Shown here: positions 1-6,485 of the stretch, one piece after another
Layout of the letters: each line of letters starts with the position of its first letter
How positions within the stretch are numbered: position 1 is the first letter of the stretch
NCBI GenBank assembly: GCA_937872085.1
Contig: CALMQK010000378.1
Span: 1 to 10,569, forward strand
From: an uncultured euryarchaeote
GTDB taxonomy: Archaea; Thermoplasmatota; Thermoplasmata; UBA10834
Direction: 5' to 3'
DNA: 10,569 bases
Notes under the pieces: model-generated
Seen by the model: the letters and a program-made list of their open reading frames with translations, nothing else
The model's database searches: none
What the model was told of the DNA's origin: nothing
Made by a program: the position numbers and the translations under genes

Positions 1-20
1 AGGATATCTGGAAATCATCC

Positions 21-36
21 AAAAGACTATATATTA
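21..36 (+). promoter_or_regulatory. Archaeal BRE/TATA promoter for the DUF5679 gene
   Basis: A purine-rich stretch (AAAAGA, 21-26) is followed by the A/T-only TATA-like element TATATATTA (28-36). Transcription would start about 25 nt downstream, near 55. That gives a leader of about a dozen bases carrying the AGGTGGG Shine-Dalgarno site (57-63) and then the TTG start at 68. Assignment is by position and composition only. Confidence 0.6.
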
Positions 37-67
37 ACATAATGGGATATGGGGGCAGGTGGGAAAC

Positions 68-208
68 TTGGTAAAGGCCTACTGTGTGAAGTGCAAGAAG
101 TCCGTCGAGATGAAGGAGCCGAAGAAGGTAAAGCTGAAGAACGGCAAGCCAGCAACCAAGGGCACATGCCCGAAGTGCAGCACAAAGGTATTCAGAATCG
201 GCGGTTAG
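68..208 (+). CDS. DUF5679 family two-CxxC zinc-ribbon small protein (46 aa)
   Basis: This 46-residue basic protein has two CxxC pairs, C-V-K-C at residues 6-9 and C-P-K-C near residues 35-38, flanking a lysine-rich middle. The motif KLKNGKPATKGTCPKC and the ending KVFRIGG match my memory of the archaeal DUF5679 family, which is of unknown function and presumed to bind one zinc. The start is TTG at 68: it lies 4 nt after AGGTGGG, and the family consensus begins MVKAYCVKC at exactly this point. A longer frame starting at ATG 49 is out of register and has no family resemblance. The gene is monocistronic, with its own TATA box upstream and a hairpin terminator region downstream. It converges on the acyl-CoA synthetase subunit gene. 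Nucleic-acid or protein binding is a guess from composition. Confidence 0.85.
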   Translation: MVKAYCVKCKKSVEMKEPKKVKLKNGKPATKGTCPKCSTKVFRIGG

Positions 209-234
209 GCGAAACGCTTTTGAAAACGGTTTCC

Positions 235-290
235 AGAAGACCCCTCATGGGGTTCTTCAACTATCGGGTCTTCTGAGAGTATTTTATTTC
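235..290. terminator. Competing hairpins plus T-rich tract between convergent genes
   Basis: AGAAGACCC (235-243) pairs perfectly with GGGTCTTCT (266-274). A second, mutually exclusive hairpin is GAAGACCCC (236-244) with GGGGTTCTTC (249-258), with loop TCAT and one bulged T. Downstream on the plus strand is ATTTTATTTC (281-290). This probably ends the DUF5679 transcript, and may also act on the converging minus-strand gene whose stop lies at 284-286. Confidence 0.55.
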
Positions 291-1675
291 GAACGATCTA
301 GGTAACGGCCACGTTCAGACAGAGCGCTGATGGCCCTTACGGCACGCCATATGCTGGGATAGGCTGCTACCCCGTGCCTGGCGAGATCATTTATGATTGC
401 ACCTGTTCGCATGCCAGCGAACGCGCTTATCACCAGAGGGGTCTTGCCTGAACCACCTCTCGCCTCCGCGACCTCGATCAGCTTTCTCGTGATGTGGGGT
501 GCTTGCATCTCCAACGACATCATGATGCAGTCGATCCCCGGGTCGTCCATCAAGACTCCCAGGACGGAATCGTACATCTCGTCAGTAACTCTTGAAGTCA
601 GGTCGACTGGGTTCCGGATTGAGGAGAATCCCGGAGCGATGGACCTGAGCTCATCCACTGTCTTCTTCGAAAGGCGAGCCATGCTCAACCCTACCCCGTG
701 GTCCCTTGACTCAATGTAGTCAGTCGCAATCACCCCGAAACCGCCGGCGCTTGCGACCACGCAGATTCGATTGCCCTGGATGTGACCGACGAATGCCATT
801 GCCTTGGCGACATCTAGGAGCTCCTCCTCATCATAGGCTCTCACGATTCCCGCCTGCCTGAGGACTCCATCGACTACTGGATCTGATGATGAGAGCGCCC
901 CCGTGTGAGACTTTGCCGCTTTCTCCCCCATGCCGGTCCTCCCGGATTTCAGCACGACAATCGGTTTCTTCTCTGCCACTGTCCTGGCCCTATCAAGAAA
1001 GACTCTCCCATCGGAGAACGATTCGAGGTAGAAAGCTATACACTTCGTGTGACCGTCATCACAGAGATAATCGAGCACCTCATTCTCCTTGATGTCGCAC
1101 TTGTTCCCAAGACCGACGCACGCGGATACCCCGACCCCGGCTGCCTCCGCCTTCTCCAGGAACGCCACCATGACTGCGCCGCTTTGTGAGATCATCGCAA
1201 TGTCGCCCTTCCTGGGCCGTCTGCTTCGCTCGCTCCGTATCATCAAGGTATCCAGGCCGATCGACGGAACGAATAATCCCATTGTGTTCGGACCAAGGAT
1301 TCGAGTCCTCGTTCCTTCGATCGCTTCCAACAAGCGAGATTCAAGCGCGCTACCCTCAGGACCTGTCTCCCTGAACCCAGAAGCGATCACTATCACGGCA
1401 CGGACCCCTTTCTGGGCGCACTCGCGCACTCCAGCTTCAGATGCGGGTGCGGGGAGCGCCAGTATGGCCAAATCGACATGGCCAGGCGCATCCGATATCG
1501 AAGGGTAGCACCGCAGTCCAAGGATCTCCTTCTCCTTAGGATTCACCGGATAGAGGGTGAACTTCCCCTTGGACAGGTTCTTGAGCACGATATGTCCGAT
1601 CTTCTCTGGATGCTTCGATGCGCCAAGGACGGCCACGGACTTTGGCTTGAAGAGTGCGTCGAGGTCGTTCTTCAT
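284..1675 (-). CDS. ADP-forming acyl-CoA synthetase (acetate-CoA ligase family), alpha subunit, 463 aa
   Basis: NDP-forming acyl-CoA synthetases convert acyl-CoA, ADP and phosphate to acid, CoA and ATP. In archaea this captures energy at the end of sugar, peptide or amino-acid breakdown. An N-terminal CoA-binding Rossmann domain is visible (LFKPKSVAVLGAS, residues 9-20), followed by two succinyl-CoA-ligase-like domains. From the chosen start, the phosphorylated histidine falls at H257 (KSHTGA) and an upstream glutamate at E218 (FYLES). As I recall, these are the same numbers as the active-site His257-alpha and Glu218-alpha of the Pyrococcus furiosus enzyme. NPVDLT follows at 355-360. The reading frame extends 26 codons further upstream, but ATG 1675 is preferred because a TATA box sits 27 nt before it (leaderless) and the extension is unlike the family. 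The ATP-grasp beta subunit is neither fused nor adjacent. The substrate cannot be told. Confidence 0.88.
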   Translation of the reverse strand: MKNDLDALFKPKSVAVLGASKHPEKIGHIVLKNLSKGKFTLYPVNPKEKEILGLRCYPSISDAPGHVDLAILALPAPASEAGVRECAQKGVRAVIVIASGFRETGPEGSALESRLLEAIEGTRTRILGPNTMGLFVPSIGLDTLMIRSERSRRPRKGDIAMISQSGAVMVAFLEKAEAAGVGVSACVGLGNKCDIKENEVLDYLCDDGHTKCIAFYLESFSDGRVFLDRARTVAEKKPIVVLKSGRTGMGEKAAKSHTGALSSSDPVVDGVLRQAGIVRAYDEEELLDVAKAMAFVGHIQGNRICVVASAGGFGVIATDYIESRDHGVGLSMARLSKKTVDELRSIAPGFSSIRNPVDLTSRVTDEMYDSVLGVLMDDPGIDCIMMSLEMQAPHITRKLIEVAEARGGSGKTPLVISAFAGMRTGAIINDLARHGVAAYPSIWRAVRAISALSERGRYLDRSK

Positions 1676-1698
1676 GGGTCCGCCATTATCTTGGGGAG

Positions 1699-1705
1699 TA
1701 TAATG
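1699..1705 (-). promoter_or_regulatory. TATA box for the acyl-CoA synthetase subunit gene (leaderless)
   Basis: On the minus strand the sequence CTCATTATACTCCCC contains the TATA-like core TTATACT, centred about 27 nt before the ATG at 1675. Archaeal transcription usually starts 22-27 nt after the box, so the mRNA would begin at or next to the start codon. No Shine-Dalgarno site is present between the box and the ATG, which is consistent with leaderless translation. Confidence 0.55.
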
Positions 1706-1740
1706 AGTTCCCTCATATGGGTGGAAGGTCCCGTCGAGCA

Positions 1741-1765
1741 ATAAGGAAAACAAGAAGTAAGATGT
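1741..1765 (-). terminator. T/pyrimidine-rich terminator after the saccharopine-dehydrogenase-like gene
   Basis: About 23 nt past the stop at 1788, the minus strand reads CTTACTTCTTGTTTTCCTTA, a T-rich tract of the kind that ends transcription in archaea without a hairpin. It lies before the TATA box of the next gene. Confidence 0.45.
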
Positions 1766-1787
1766 TTGAAGGGGTTTGCAGGCAGGC

Positions 1788-2975
1788 TCAGTAGAACTTG
1801 GTCGATCTAGTGATCTGCTCGTCTACGTAGATCTTGCGCTTGCCGAGCTCCTTGAAGAACGGCTCGGGGTCAACTGTCGCCTCTGCTGGGAACACTCCCG
1901 CCTCCTTGATCCTCTTCGTGTGCTGCCAGTGGGCCACAATCGCGGGTGGGACCGAGGTGTCCCTGGCTGAGGATACGCCTCTCTCCGGGTCATTCCAGGT
2001 CACGATGAAGTATGTCACCGTGGCGGCCATGTTGTCCTTCTTTCCGACGCAGTCGATCCTGAACATGTCGTACTCGATCTTCTCGTTCGGCGGAGCAGCC
2101 CTGCCCTCAGATATGCCCCTCTGATACATCGAAGTCAGGTAATCGAGTGGGGAGATCTTCGCACCTCCGGATTCTAGTGGATTTGTGTCTGCGAACCCGA
2201 GCGCCCTCAAGGTGAGGAAGGTGTTCATGTCGCTCGCGGGGAACCCTATCCTGAAGGTCACGTTCTTGGCATTCAGGTACTTGCCCATTGTCGCAGGCTC
2301 AGAGTGCTTGATGAAGTACGCCTTGACCTTTCCTATGGGCTCAGGCATCGTCACATCCGTCTCTCCTCCGAGAATCTTCTGCTTCGCGTACTTCCCATTG
2401 ATCCATTGAACTGATTCCTGGGTGAATTCATCCAGGACCGTCCTGATCGAGTAGCCAGGCCATCCGGCCTCCTTAACGGGCAGAGTGTTCCCCCAGGAAC
2501 ACGTAATATCGATCGTGTCGACCGAGTCGAGTTTCTTGGCTCCCGCAGCACCTGCGATGTTGGTCATTCCGGGAGTGCTACCCAGACCTATGGTCGCGTT
2601 TATTCCTGCATCCTTCCACTTCTTGTGGAGCTCGATTTGCTTCAGGCAAGTATCGAAGAAGCCGCCTAGGTCAGTGTATGTGGCGCCGCCCTTGAGGCAG
2701 GCGTCCATCACGCCCAGGTTCGTCTGGTACCAGGCGCAGTTGACCACCGACTCGACCTTCTCCCTCTTGATCGTTTCGAGGAGCTTCGATGAATCGTTTG
2801 CATCTAGCTCCATGACCTTGACCTTCTTCGAGAGTTTCAGGTCGTCGACGGCCTTCTTCACGTGGCTCATCCTCCGGCTCGAGGCGATCACGTCCTTTTC
2901 TCCGCACATCTCAACGAGGTCTTGAACGGCGAACCCGCCGATCTGCCCCGATGCTCCGAGAACCAATATGCTCAT
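1788..2975 (-). CDS. Saccharopine dehydrogenase-like NAD(P)-dependent oxidoreductase (395 aa)
   Basis: The N-terminus has a Rossmann dinucleotide fold with the glycine-rich loop LGASGQIGG (residues 6-14). A saccharopine-dehydrogenase-type segment follows: the strand around TYTDLGGFFD near residue 100, and GLGSTPGMTNIAG around 130-142. This resembles the hinge into the C-terminal catalytic domain of the Lys9/saccharopine dehydrogenase family. The length suits a single-domain member of that family. These enzymes catalyse reductive or oxidative chemistry at imine or amino-acid adducts, but the substrate is unknown, and no lysine-pathway neighbour supports a true role in lysine metabolism. The ATG at 2975 is chosen because AGAGGTG (2988-2982) lies 6 nt upstream; the GTG three codons earlier overlaps that site and is a poorer start. 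The gene has its own promoter and looks monocistronic. Confidence 0.8.
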   Translation of the reverse strand: MSILVLGASGQIGGFAVQDLVEMCGEKDVIASSRRMSHVKKAVDDLKLSKKVKVMELDANDSSKLLETIKREKVESVVNCAWYQTNLGVMDACLKGGATYTDLGGFFDTCLKQIELHKKWKDAGINATIGLGSTPGMTNIAGAAGAKKLDSVDTIDITCSWGNTLPVKEAGWPGYSIRTVLDEFTQESVQWINGKYAKQKILGGETDVTMPEPIGKVKAYFIKHSEPATMGKYLNAKNVTFRIGFPASDMNTFLTLRALGFADTNPLESGGAKISPLDYLTSMYQRGISEGRAAPPNEKIEYDMFRIDCVGKKDNMAATVTYFIVTWNDPERGVSSARDTSVPPAIVAHWQHTKRIKEAGVFPAEATVDPEPFFKELGKRKIYVDEQITRSTKFY

Positions 2976-2981
2976 GTATTG

Positions 2982-2988
2982 CACCTCT
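2982..2988 (-). promoter_or_regulatory. Shine-Dalgarno site deciding the start of the saccharopine-dehydrogenase-like gene
   Basis: The minus strand reads AGAGGTG followed by CAATAC and then ATG. The 6-nt spacing is ideal for the ATG at 2975 and rules against the in-frame GTG that forms part of the site itself. Confidence 0.65.
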
Positions 2989-3053
2989 TTTGCTCAACCC
3001 GGCTGAATCCTAAACCTTCATCCGGACCGGGCGATATCCGTACTCTTACAATC

Positions 3054-3062
3054 TACTTAAAT
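3054..3062 (-). promoter_or_regulatory. TATA box for the saccharopine-dehydrogenase-like gene
   Basis: On the minus strand ATTTAAGTA is the only strongly A/T-rich element in the gap. A start about 25 nt downstream, near 3033, gives a leader of about 58 nt ending in the AGAGGTG ribosome-binding site. Just upstream on the minus strand lies the inverted repeat at 3084-3107, a possible regulator site. Confidence 0.45.
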
Positions 3063-3083
3063 GTTGTCTGGTCAGCGTCCTTG

Positions 3084-3107
3084 CCGATTCAAAGAATTGA
3101 GAATCGG
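3084..3107. repeat. Perfect 7-bp inverted repeat upstream of the saccharopine-dehydrogenase-like promoter
   Basis: CCGATTC (3084-3090) and GAATCGG (3101-3107) are exact reverse complements with a 10-base spacer. It sits about 22 bp upstream of the TATA box on the minus strand and about 100 bp downstream of the Hsp20 stop. It could be an activator/repressor site or an RNA hairpin ending the Hsp20 transcript. No T-run follows it on the minus strand, which weakens the terminator reading. Confidence 0.45.
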
Positions 3108-3129
3108 TAGCCGAGCTCTTGAAAGGGCG

Positions 3130-3162
3130 GCAAATCTCCAGCCCGAAACTGCAACGATTTGC
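3130..3162. repeat. Second 7-bp inverted repeat downstream of Hsp20
   Basis: GCAAATC (3130-3136) and GATTTGC (3156-3162) are exact reverse complements with a 19-base spacer. A direct repeat CGAAACT occurs at 3144-3150 and 3162-3168, overlapping the right arm by one base. Together with the repeat at 3084-3107, this is all the structure I see in the 232-bp gap between the Hsp20 stop and the next gene. Its function is unknown. Confidence 0.35.
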
Positions 3163-3207
3163 GAAACTATGCCTTCACAGAAGAATCACTGAAATGCTGT
3201 TCCGGGG

Positions 3208-3657
3208 CTACTTCACCTTGACCCGATGTTTCTTCACTTTTCGAACCCTGATGATAAGAACGTCGTCGTGCGACTCCAACCTGAGGGTCTCCGGATCTAG
3301 TGCGACGGGCGCGTCGATGCTCAACAGGAACGGGCGGAAGGCCTTCTCCTGGTGTCTCGCGAAGACCTCGACGGAGCCCTTCTCGATGTTGACATCGATG
3401 TCTTCCTCCCGAACGTCAGGCAAATGCACCTTCACGCTGAACTCGCCCTCAGTCTCTGAGATCTCGAACCTGGGGCTCATCGGTAGCAGACAGGGGCACA
3501 TCGTGACCGGCTTGGACTCATTATCCCAGATCATATGTTCCATGCCCTGCTCCAACCTCTGCAGCTCGTCCTCAAGATTGCGGAGCAGGTCATCCGCTTC
3601 CCAGCATCGCGACATCTCGACCATGCTCTTCATGTGACAGGTCTTGGGCTCAACCAT
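3208..3657 (-). CDS. Hsp20/alpha-crystallin small heat-shock protein (149 aa)
   Basis: Small heat-shock proteins hold unfolding proteins in soluble complexes without ATP. The alpha-crystallin domain covers about residues 62-143: PRFEISETEGEFSVKVHLP, then DVREEDIDVNIEKGSVEVFA, then a C-terminal strand DVLIIRVRKV. The tail RVKVK contains a V-K-V that may serve as the I/V-x-I/V motif docking neighbouring subunits. The N-terminal arm has a heptad-like stretch, LLRNLEDELQRLEQGMEHM (24-42). It also has cysteines at about 7, 18, 54 and 56, the last two as C-P-C, which is unusual in this family. The ATG at 3657 overlaps the end of the PAC2 gene by 8 nt, suggesting translational coupling; AGGT lies about 9 nt upstream. 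Internal ATGs at codons 9, 12 and 15 are alternatives. It is the last gene of the five-gene run. Confidence 0.88.
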   Translation of the reverse strand: MVEPKTCHMKSMVEMSRCWEADDLLRNLEDELQRLEQGMEHMIWDNESKPVTMCPCLLPMSPRFEISETEGEFSVKVHLPDVREEDIDVNIEKGSVEVFARHQEKAFRPFLLSIDAPVALDPETLRLESHDDVLIIRVRKVKKHRVKVK

Positions 3658-4444
3658 ACATATACGACCTGCCGAGACGCTCGGTCTGACTTTGCCTCGC
3701 GGCCAGCATTTCCTTCGTCTTTTCGACTGTCCCCTTCACGTTCTCCTCGATCATGTCCGCTTCCTTCAAGAGTTCCTGGAGATCGACCTGAAGCGATGGA
3801 AGCACCTTTGAGACCGACTCCACGAGTCTCGCCGCCCCTCTCGCGTCAGGGTACATGGCGTTGGCCTCCACGAGAAGACATATGACATCCCTCCCCGTGC
3901 GCTCTCCCTCGCTAAGCATGGCGCCCGAGACCCCCGTGATCATGCCCATCTTGAACTGCTCGACGCCAGCTTTGGAGATGATATCCCTCGCGTGCTCCGT
4001 GGAGCCGACGCCGAACACCCTCGTCGATGCCTTCTCCGTACCCTGGGGCTCCTGAGATGACATGAGTCCCTCGAGCCCCACGATGAGGTCGTACCCATTG
4101 GACGCAGTCCAGGCAAGGATATCCTTCGCCAATCGAGTCGACAACGCTAGAGGGATCTGAAACTCCGAGGTCATGATCGAGACCCTTTTCATCCCGAGTA
4201 TCCTCAGAGGATAAGTCGGAACGCCCTCCTGCACGAGCGCGGCGGGAGGAACCTCGTCTGAGAGGACGTACGCGATGCGCTCCATCTTCAACGATTCCAC
4301 GATGAAGTTGCCTGCAATCGTGCCCACCATCCCGACGCTCGGGAATGCCGTTACGAACGCGCCCCCACCGGCCTTGGCCCCCCTCGCGAGCTCAATCTCG
4401 AACATGCTTTTCAGGCTCCGTCCAGAGGACATGTAATAACCCAT
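3650..4444 (-). CDS. PAC2-family proteasome assembly chaperone with C-terminal HbYX motif
   Basis: PAC2 (DUF75) proteins are the archaeal relatives of Pba1/Pba2, which bind 20S proteasome alpha rings during assembly. Family features are FPSVGMVG (residues 34-41), the central block around YDLIVGLEGL, the segment GVSGAML (171-177), and EANAMYPDARGAARLV (193-208). A charged, probably helical tail follows from about 220. The last three residues, M262-Y263-G264, form a hydrophobic-Tyr-X motif, the element that inserts into alpha-ring pockets. The start is uncertain. ATG 4444 gives the longest form, but ATG 4432 and ATG 4405 (MFEIELARG) are in frame. The last fits the usual distance to FPSVG and has GGAG 10 nt upstream and a TTATTACA element about 27 nt upstream. 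The gene follows RidA by 39 nt and overlaps Hsp20, a neighbour in protein quality control. Confidence 0.87.
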   Translation of the reverse strand: MGYYMSSGRSLKSMFEIELARGAKAGGGAFVTAFPSVGMVGTIAGNFIVESLKMERIAYVLSDEVPPAALVQEGVPTYPLRILGMKRVSIMTSEFQIPLALSTRLAKDILAWTASNGYDLIVGLEGLMSSQEPQGTEKASTRVFGVGSTEHARDIISKAGVEQFKMGMITGVSGAMLSEGERTGRDVICLLVEANAMYPDARGAARLVESVSKVLPSLQVDLQELLKEADMIEENVKGTVEKTKEMLAARQSQTERLGRSYMYG

Positions 4445-4483
4445 AAGATACTTTTGACGAATTGAAGTGCAACAAGCAAGCCT

Positions 4484-4876
4484 TCACGGAACCCGGGCCA
4501 CGGCCTCTATCTCCACGAGCGCTCCCCTGGGGAGAGCCGAGACCTCGACGGTGCTTCGAGCAGGTTTGGATTCTCCGAAGTGCTTCGCGTACACCTCGTT
4601 CACGTCTGAGAAGTCTCCCATGTTCTTGAGAAACAGCGTCACCTTGACGACCTCGTTGAGGCCCGTCCCCGCGGCCTCCAGCACCGCCTTCATGTTGAGC
4701 AGGGCCCTCTCGGCTTCTCTCGACGCGCCTCCAGGAACGATTAGCCCCGTCGTGGGATCCAGTCCTATCTGTCCTGAGCAGAAGACAAGACCGCCAGTAA
4801 CGATGCCCTGTGAATATGGACCAATGGGCGTCGGTGCATCTTTCGAACTCACGATCCTCGATGCATCGGGGGGCAT
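4484..4876 (-). CDS. ridA: RidA family (YjgF/YER057c/UK114) enamine/imine deaminase, 130 aa
   Basis: RidA proteins are cytosolic trimers that hydrolyse reactive enamine/imine intermediates, such as 2-aminoacrylate from PLP enzymes, to ketoacids and ammonia. Family hallmarks are IGPYSQG (18-24), FCSGQIGLDP (32-41) and the C-terminal PARSTVEVSALPRGALVEIEA. R107 and E122 have the same spacing as the catalytic Arg105 and Glu120 of the Escherichia coli enzyme, so activity is likely. The ATG at 4876 is chosen because AGAGGTGA (4888-4881), which overlaps the stop of the upstream amidohydrolase gene, lies 4 nt before it. The length also matches the usual 125-130 residues; the frame's upstream 35-codon extension lies within the neighbouring gene. 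The 4-nt gap to the amidohydrolase implies co-translation. Confidence 0.93.
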   Translation of the reverse strand: MPPDASRIVSSKDAPTPIGPYSQGIVTGGLVFCSGQIGLDPTTGLIVPGGASREAERALLNMKAVLEAAGTGLNEVVKVTLFLKNMGDFSDVNEVYAKHFGESKPARSTVEVSALPRGALVEIEAVARVP

Positions 4877-4880
4877 TCCG

Positions 4881-6485
4881 TCACCTCTTCTCCCCTTTTC
4901 GTTCATACAACGCTTCGCCACCGACAACCGTCTTGAGGACTCTGATCGACCGTATCCTCTCAGCGTTTTCGAACGGGTCATCGGACAGAACGATCAAGTC
5001 GGCCATCTTACCCTCGGTGAGAGAGCCCTTGGACGCCTCCTCGAAGGATGCGAAGGCGGCATCGCGCGTGTAGGCCGCGATCGCTCCTGACACGGATATC
5101 TTCTGAGAGGCATGTGGGGCGTTGACTGCAGAATGTATCCCATAGATCGGCGAGAGTGGCATGCAATCCGAACCAAAGACCAGCTTGACCTTCGCCTTGA
5201 GCACATCCCGGAACGGATTGTTCGTTGCCGTTCTCGTCGGTCCCAGCCTCGACAGGTACATTCCATCGGTCCCTCCCCACTCGCCTATGAAGTTAGGCTG
5301 CATCGAAGCGATCAATCCCATTCTACGCATCTCGCGCAAGTGTGAATGGCTCGGAAGTTCAAGATGCTCGATCCTATTCCTCAAACCCTTGAAGGATGTC
5401 CGCCTCATGGTTCTAGAGAATGCCGAGATCACCTCTCCGATCCCTGCGTCTCCGATCGCATGTATCGCGACCTGAATGCCCGCTTCATTTGCCCTGGTGA
5501 CGATCCGCTCAAGCTCCGGCCTGTCGATGACCAACCCGCCCTTGTTACCCGGATCGTCGGCGTACTCCTTTGACAGAGCAGCGGTCCTTGCGCCGAGGGC
5601 CCCGTCACAGAAGATCTTCAGCCCACCGAACTTGAGCCGTCCTGACCCGAAACCCGTGGAGATGCCAAGCCTGATCCTGGAATCGAGGTCGCAGGATGGT
5701 GTGTTAAACCACACGCGCACCCCGAGACGTCCGCGCTTCTCAGCTGCCGCATATATCTTGAGGTCAGTCGACTGCCCGTTGTCATTTATGGATGTGACTC
5801 CGAGTCCATGCGCCATCCTAGTGGCGAGCATCAGGGCCTTGGACTTCTTTGCATCGTCCGGCTCGGTGTTCTTCCGCGGCAGCTGCAAAGCACTTTCTCG
5901 CAGGATGCCTTTGGCGAGATCCACATCCGGGGTCTCCGAATCTATGCACAGGGCTTCGATCGCGATCGAGTTCACGGTGGACAGATGACCGCAGACCCTG
6001 TGCGCGACCGTCGGGTTGTTCGGGCAACATGAATCTAGATCCTGCTTTGTGATGAACCTGCCGCCCGGCCAGCCGCTCTCCTTCCAGTTCGTTGCTATGA
6101 CCCATTCGCCCTCGGGGTACTTGGAGCCCGCTTCCTTGATCAGCGCGAGGGCGTCATCCAAGGTGCGAGTGTGCGAAAGGTCCACACCCATCGAGTCTAC
6201 TCCCATCTGGATGAAATGAGTGTGACAGTCGATGAATCCTGGAAGGACCGTCCTTCCCCGAAGGTCGAAGCGTTCCCCGCCTCTTGATCTGCTCCTCCTG
6301 ACTTCTGTATCGTCGCCTACGGCCACTATGCTCCCATCACAAACAGCGATGGCCGTGACCACTTTCTTCTTATCATCCATCGTGTAGATTGTGCCATTGT
6401 AGAACAGCGAATCGGCGCACCTCTCGGTCATGGAGGGAAGAACGGGATGATTGATTATTAGCCTTGGCCCGGTCGGCCGAATCAT
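4881..6485 (-). CDS. YtcJ-like metal-dependent amidohydrolase (Amidohydro_3 type), 534 aa
   Basis: Amidohydrolase-superfamily members hydrolyse C-N bonds with a mono- or binuclear metal centre in a TIM barrel. Visible ligands are H88 and H90 in PGFIDCHTHF, K290 in GGLKIFCDGALGARTA (a signature of the YtcJ subgroup and possible carboxylated lysine), H342 in AIHAIGD, H374 in RIEHLEL and D440 in FGSDCMP. The small beta-sandwich domain is formed by both ends (YNGTIYTMDDKKKVVTAIAV and GKMADLIVL). The set of ligands is complete, so the enzyme should be active; the substrate is unknown. ATG 6485 overlaps the GTPase stop as ATGA. The first 18 residues are not family-like, so ATG 6431 (MTERCADSLFYNG) is a real alternative, though it has no Shine-Dalgarno site. 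Adjacent RidA suggests that reactive nitrogenous metabolites are handled. Confidence 0.88.
   Translation of the reverse strand: MIRPTGPRLIINHPVLPSMTERCADSLFYNGTIYTMDDKKKVVTAIAVCDGSIVAVGDDTEVRRSRSRGGERFDLRGRTVLPGFIDCHTHFIQMGVDSMGVDLSHTRTLDDALALIKEAGSKYPEGEWVIATNWKESGWPGGRFITKQDLDSCCPNNPTVAHRVCGHLSTVNSIAIEALCIDSETPDVDLAKGILRESALQLPRKNTEPDDAKKSKALMLATRMAHGLGVTSINDNGQSTDLKIYAAAEKRGRLGVRVWFNTPSCDLDSRIRLGISTGFGSGRLKFGGLKIFCDGALGARTAALSKEYADDPGNKGGLVIDRPELERIVTRANEAGIQVAIHAIGDAGIGEVISAFSRTMRRTSFKGLRNRIEHLELPSHSHLREMRRMGLIASMQPNFIGEWGGTDGMYLSRLGPTRTATNNPFRDVLKAKVKLVFGSDCMPLSPIYGIHSAVNAPHASQKISVSGAIAAYTRDAAFASFEEASKGSLTEGKMADLIVLSDDPFENAERIRSIRVLKTVVGGEALYERKGEKR

Noticed and set aside
49..276. 75-codon plus-strand frame starting at ATG 49
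   Set aside because: It overlaps the well-supported DUF5679 zinc-ribbon gene in another frame, runs through the hairpin terminator and resembles no protein family.
1788..2975. True saccharopine dehydrogenase of lysine metabolism
   Set aside because: Only family-level similarity is visible, and no lysine biosynthesis or degradation gene is nearby, so the specific name is not supported.
4467..5090. 207-codon plus-strand frame opposite RidA and the amidohydrolase
   Set aside because: It lies antisense to two strongly recognised enzymes and shows no domain of its own.
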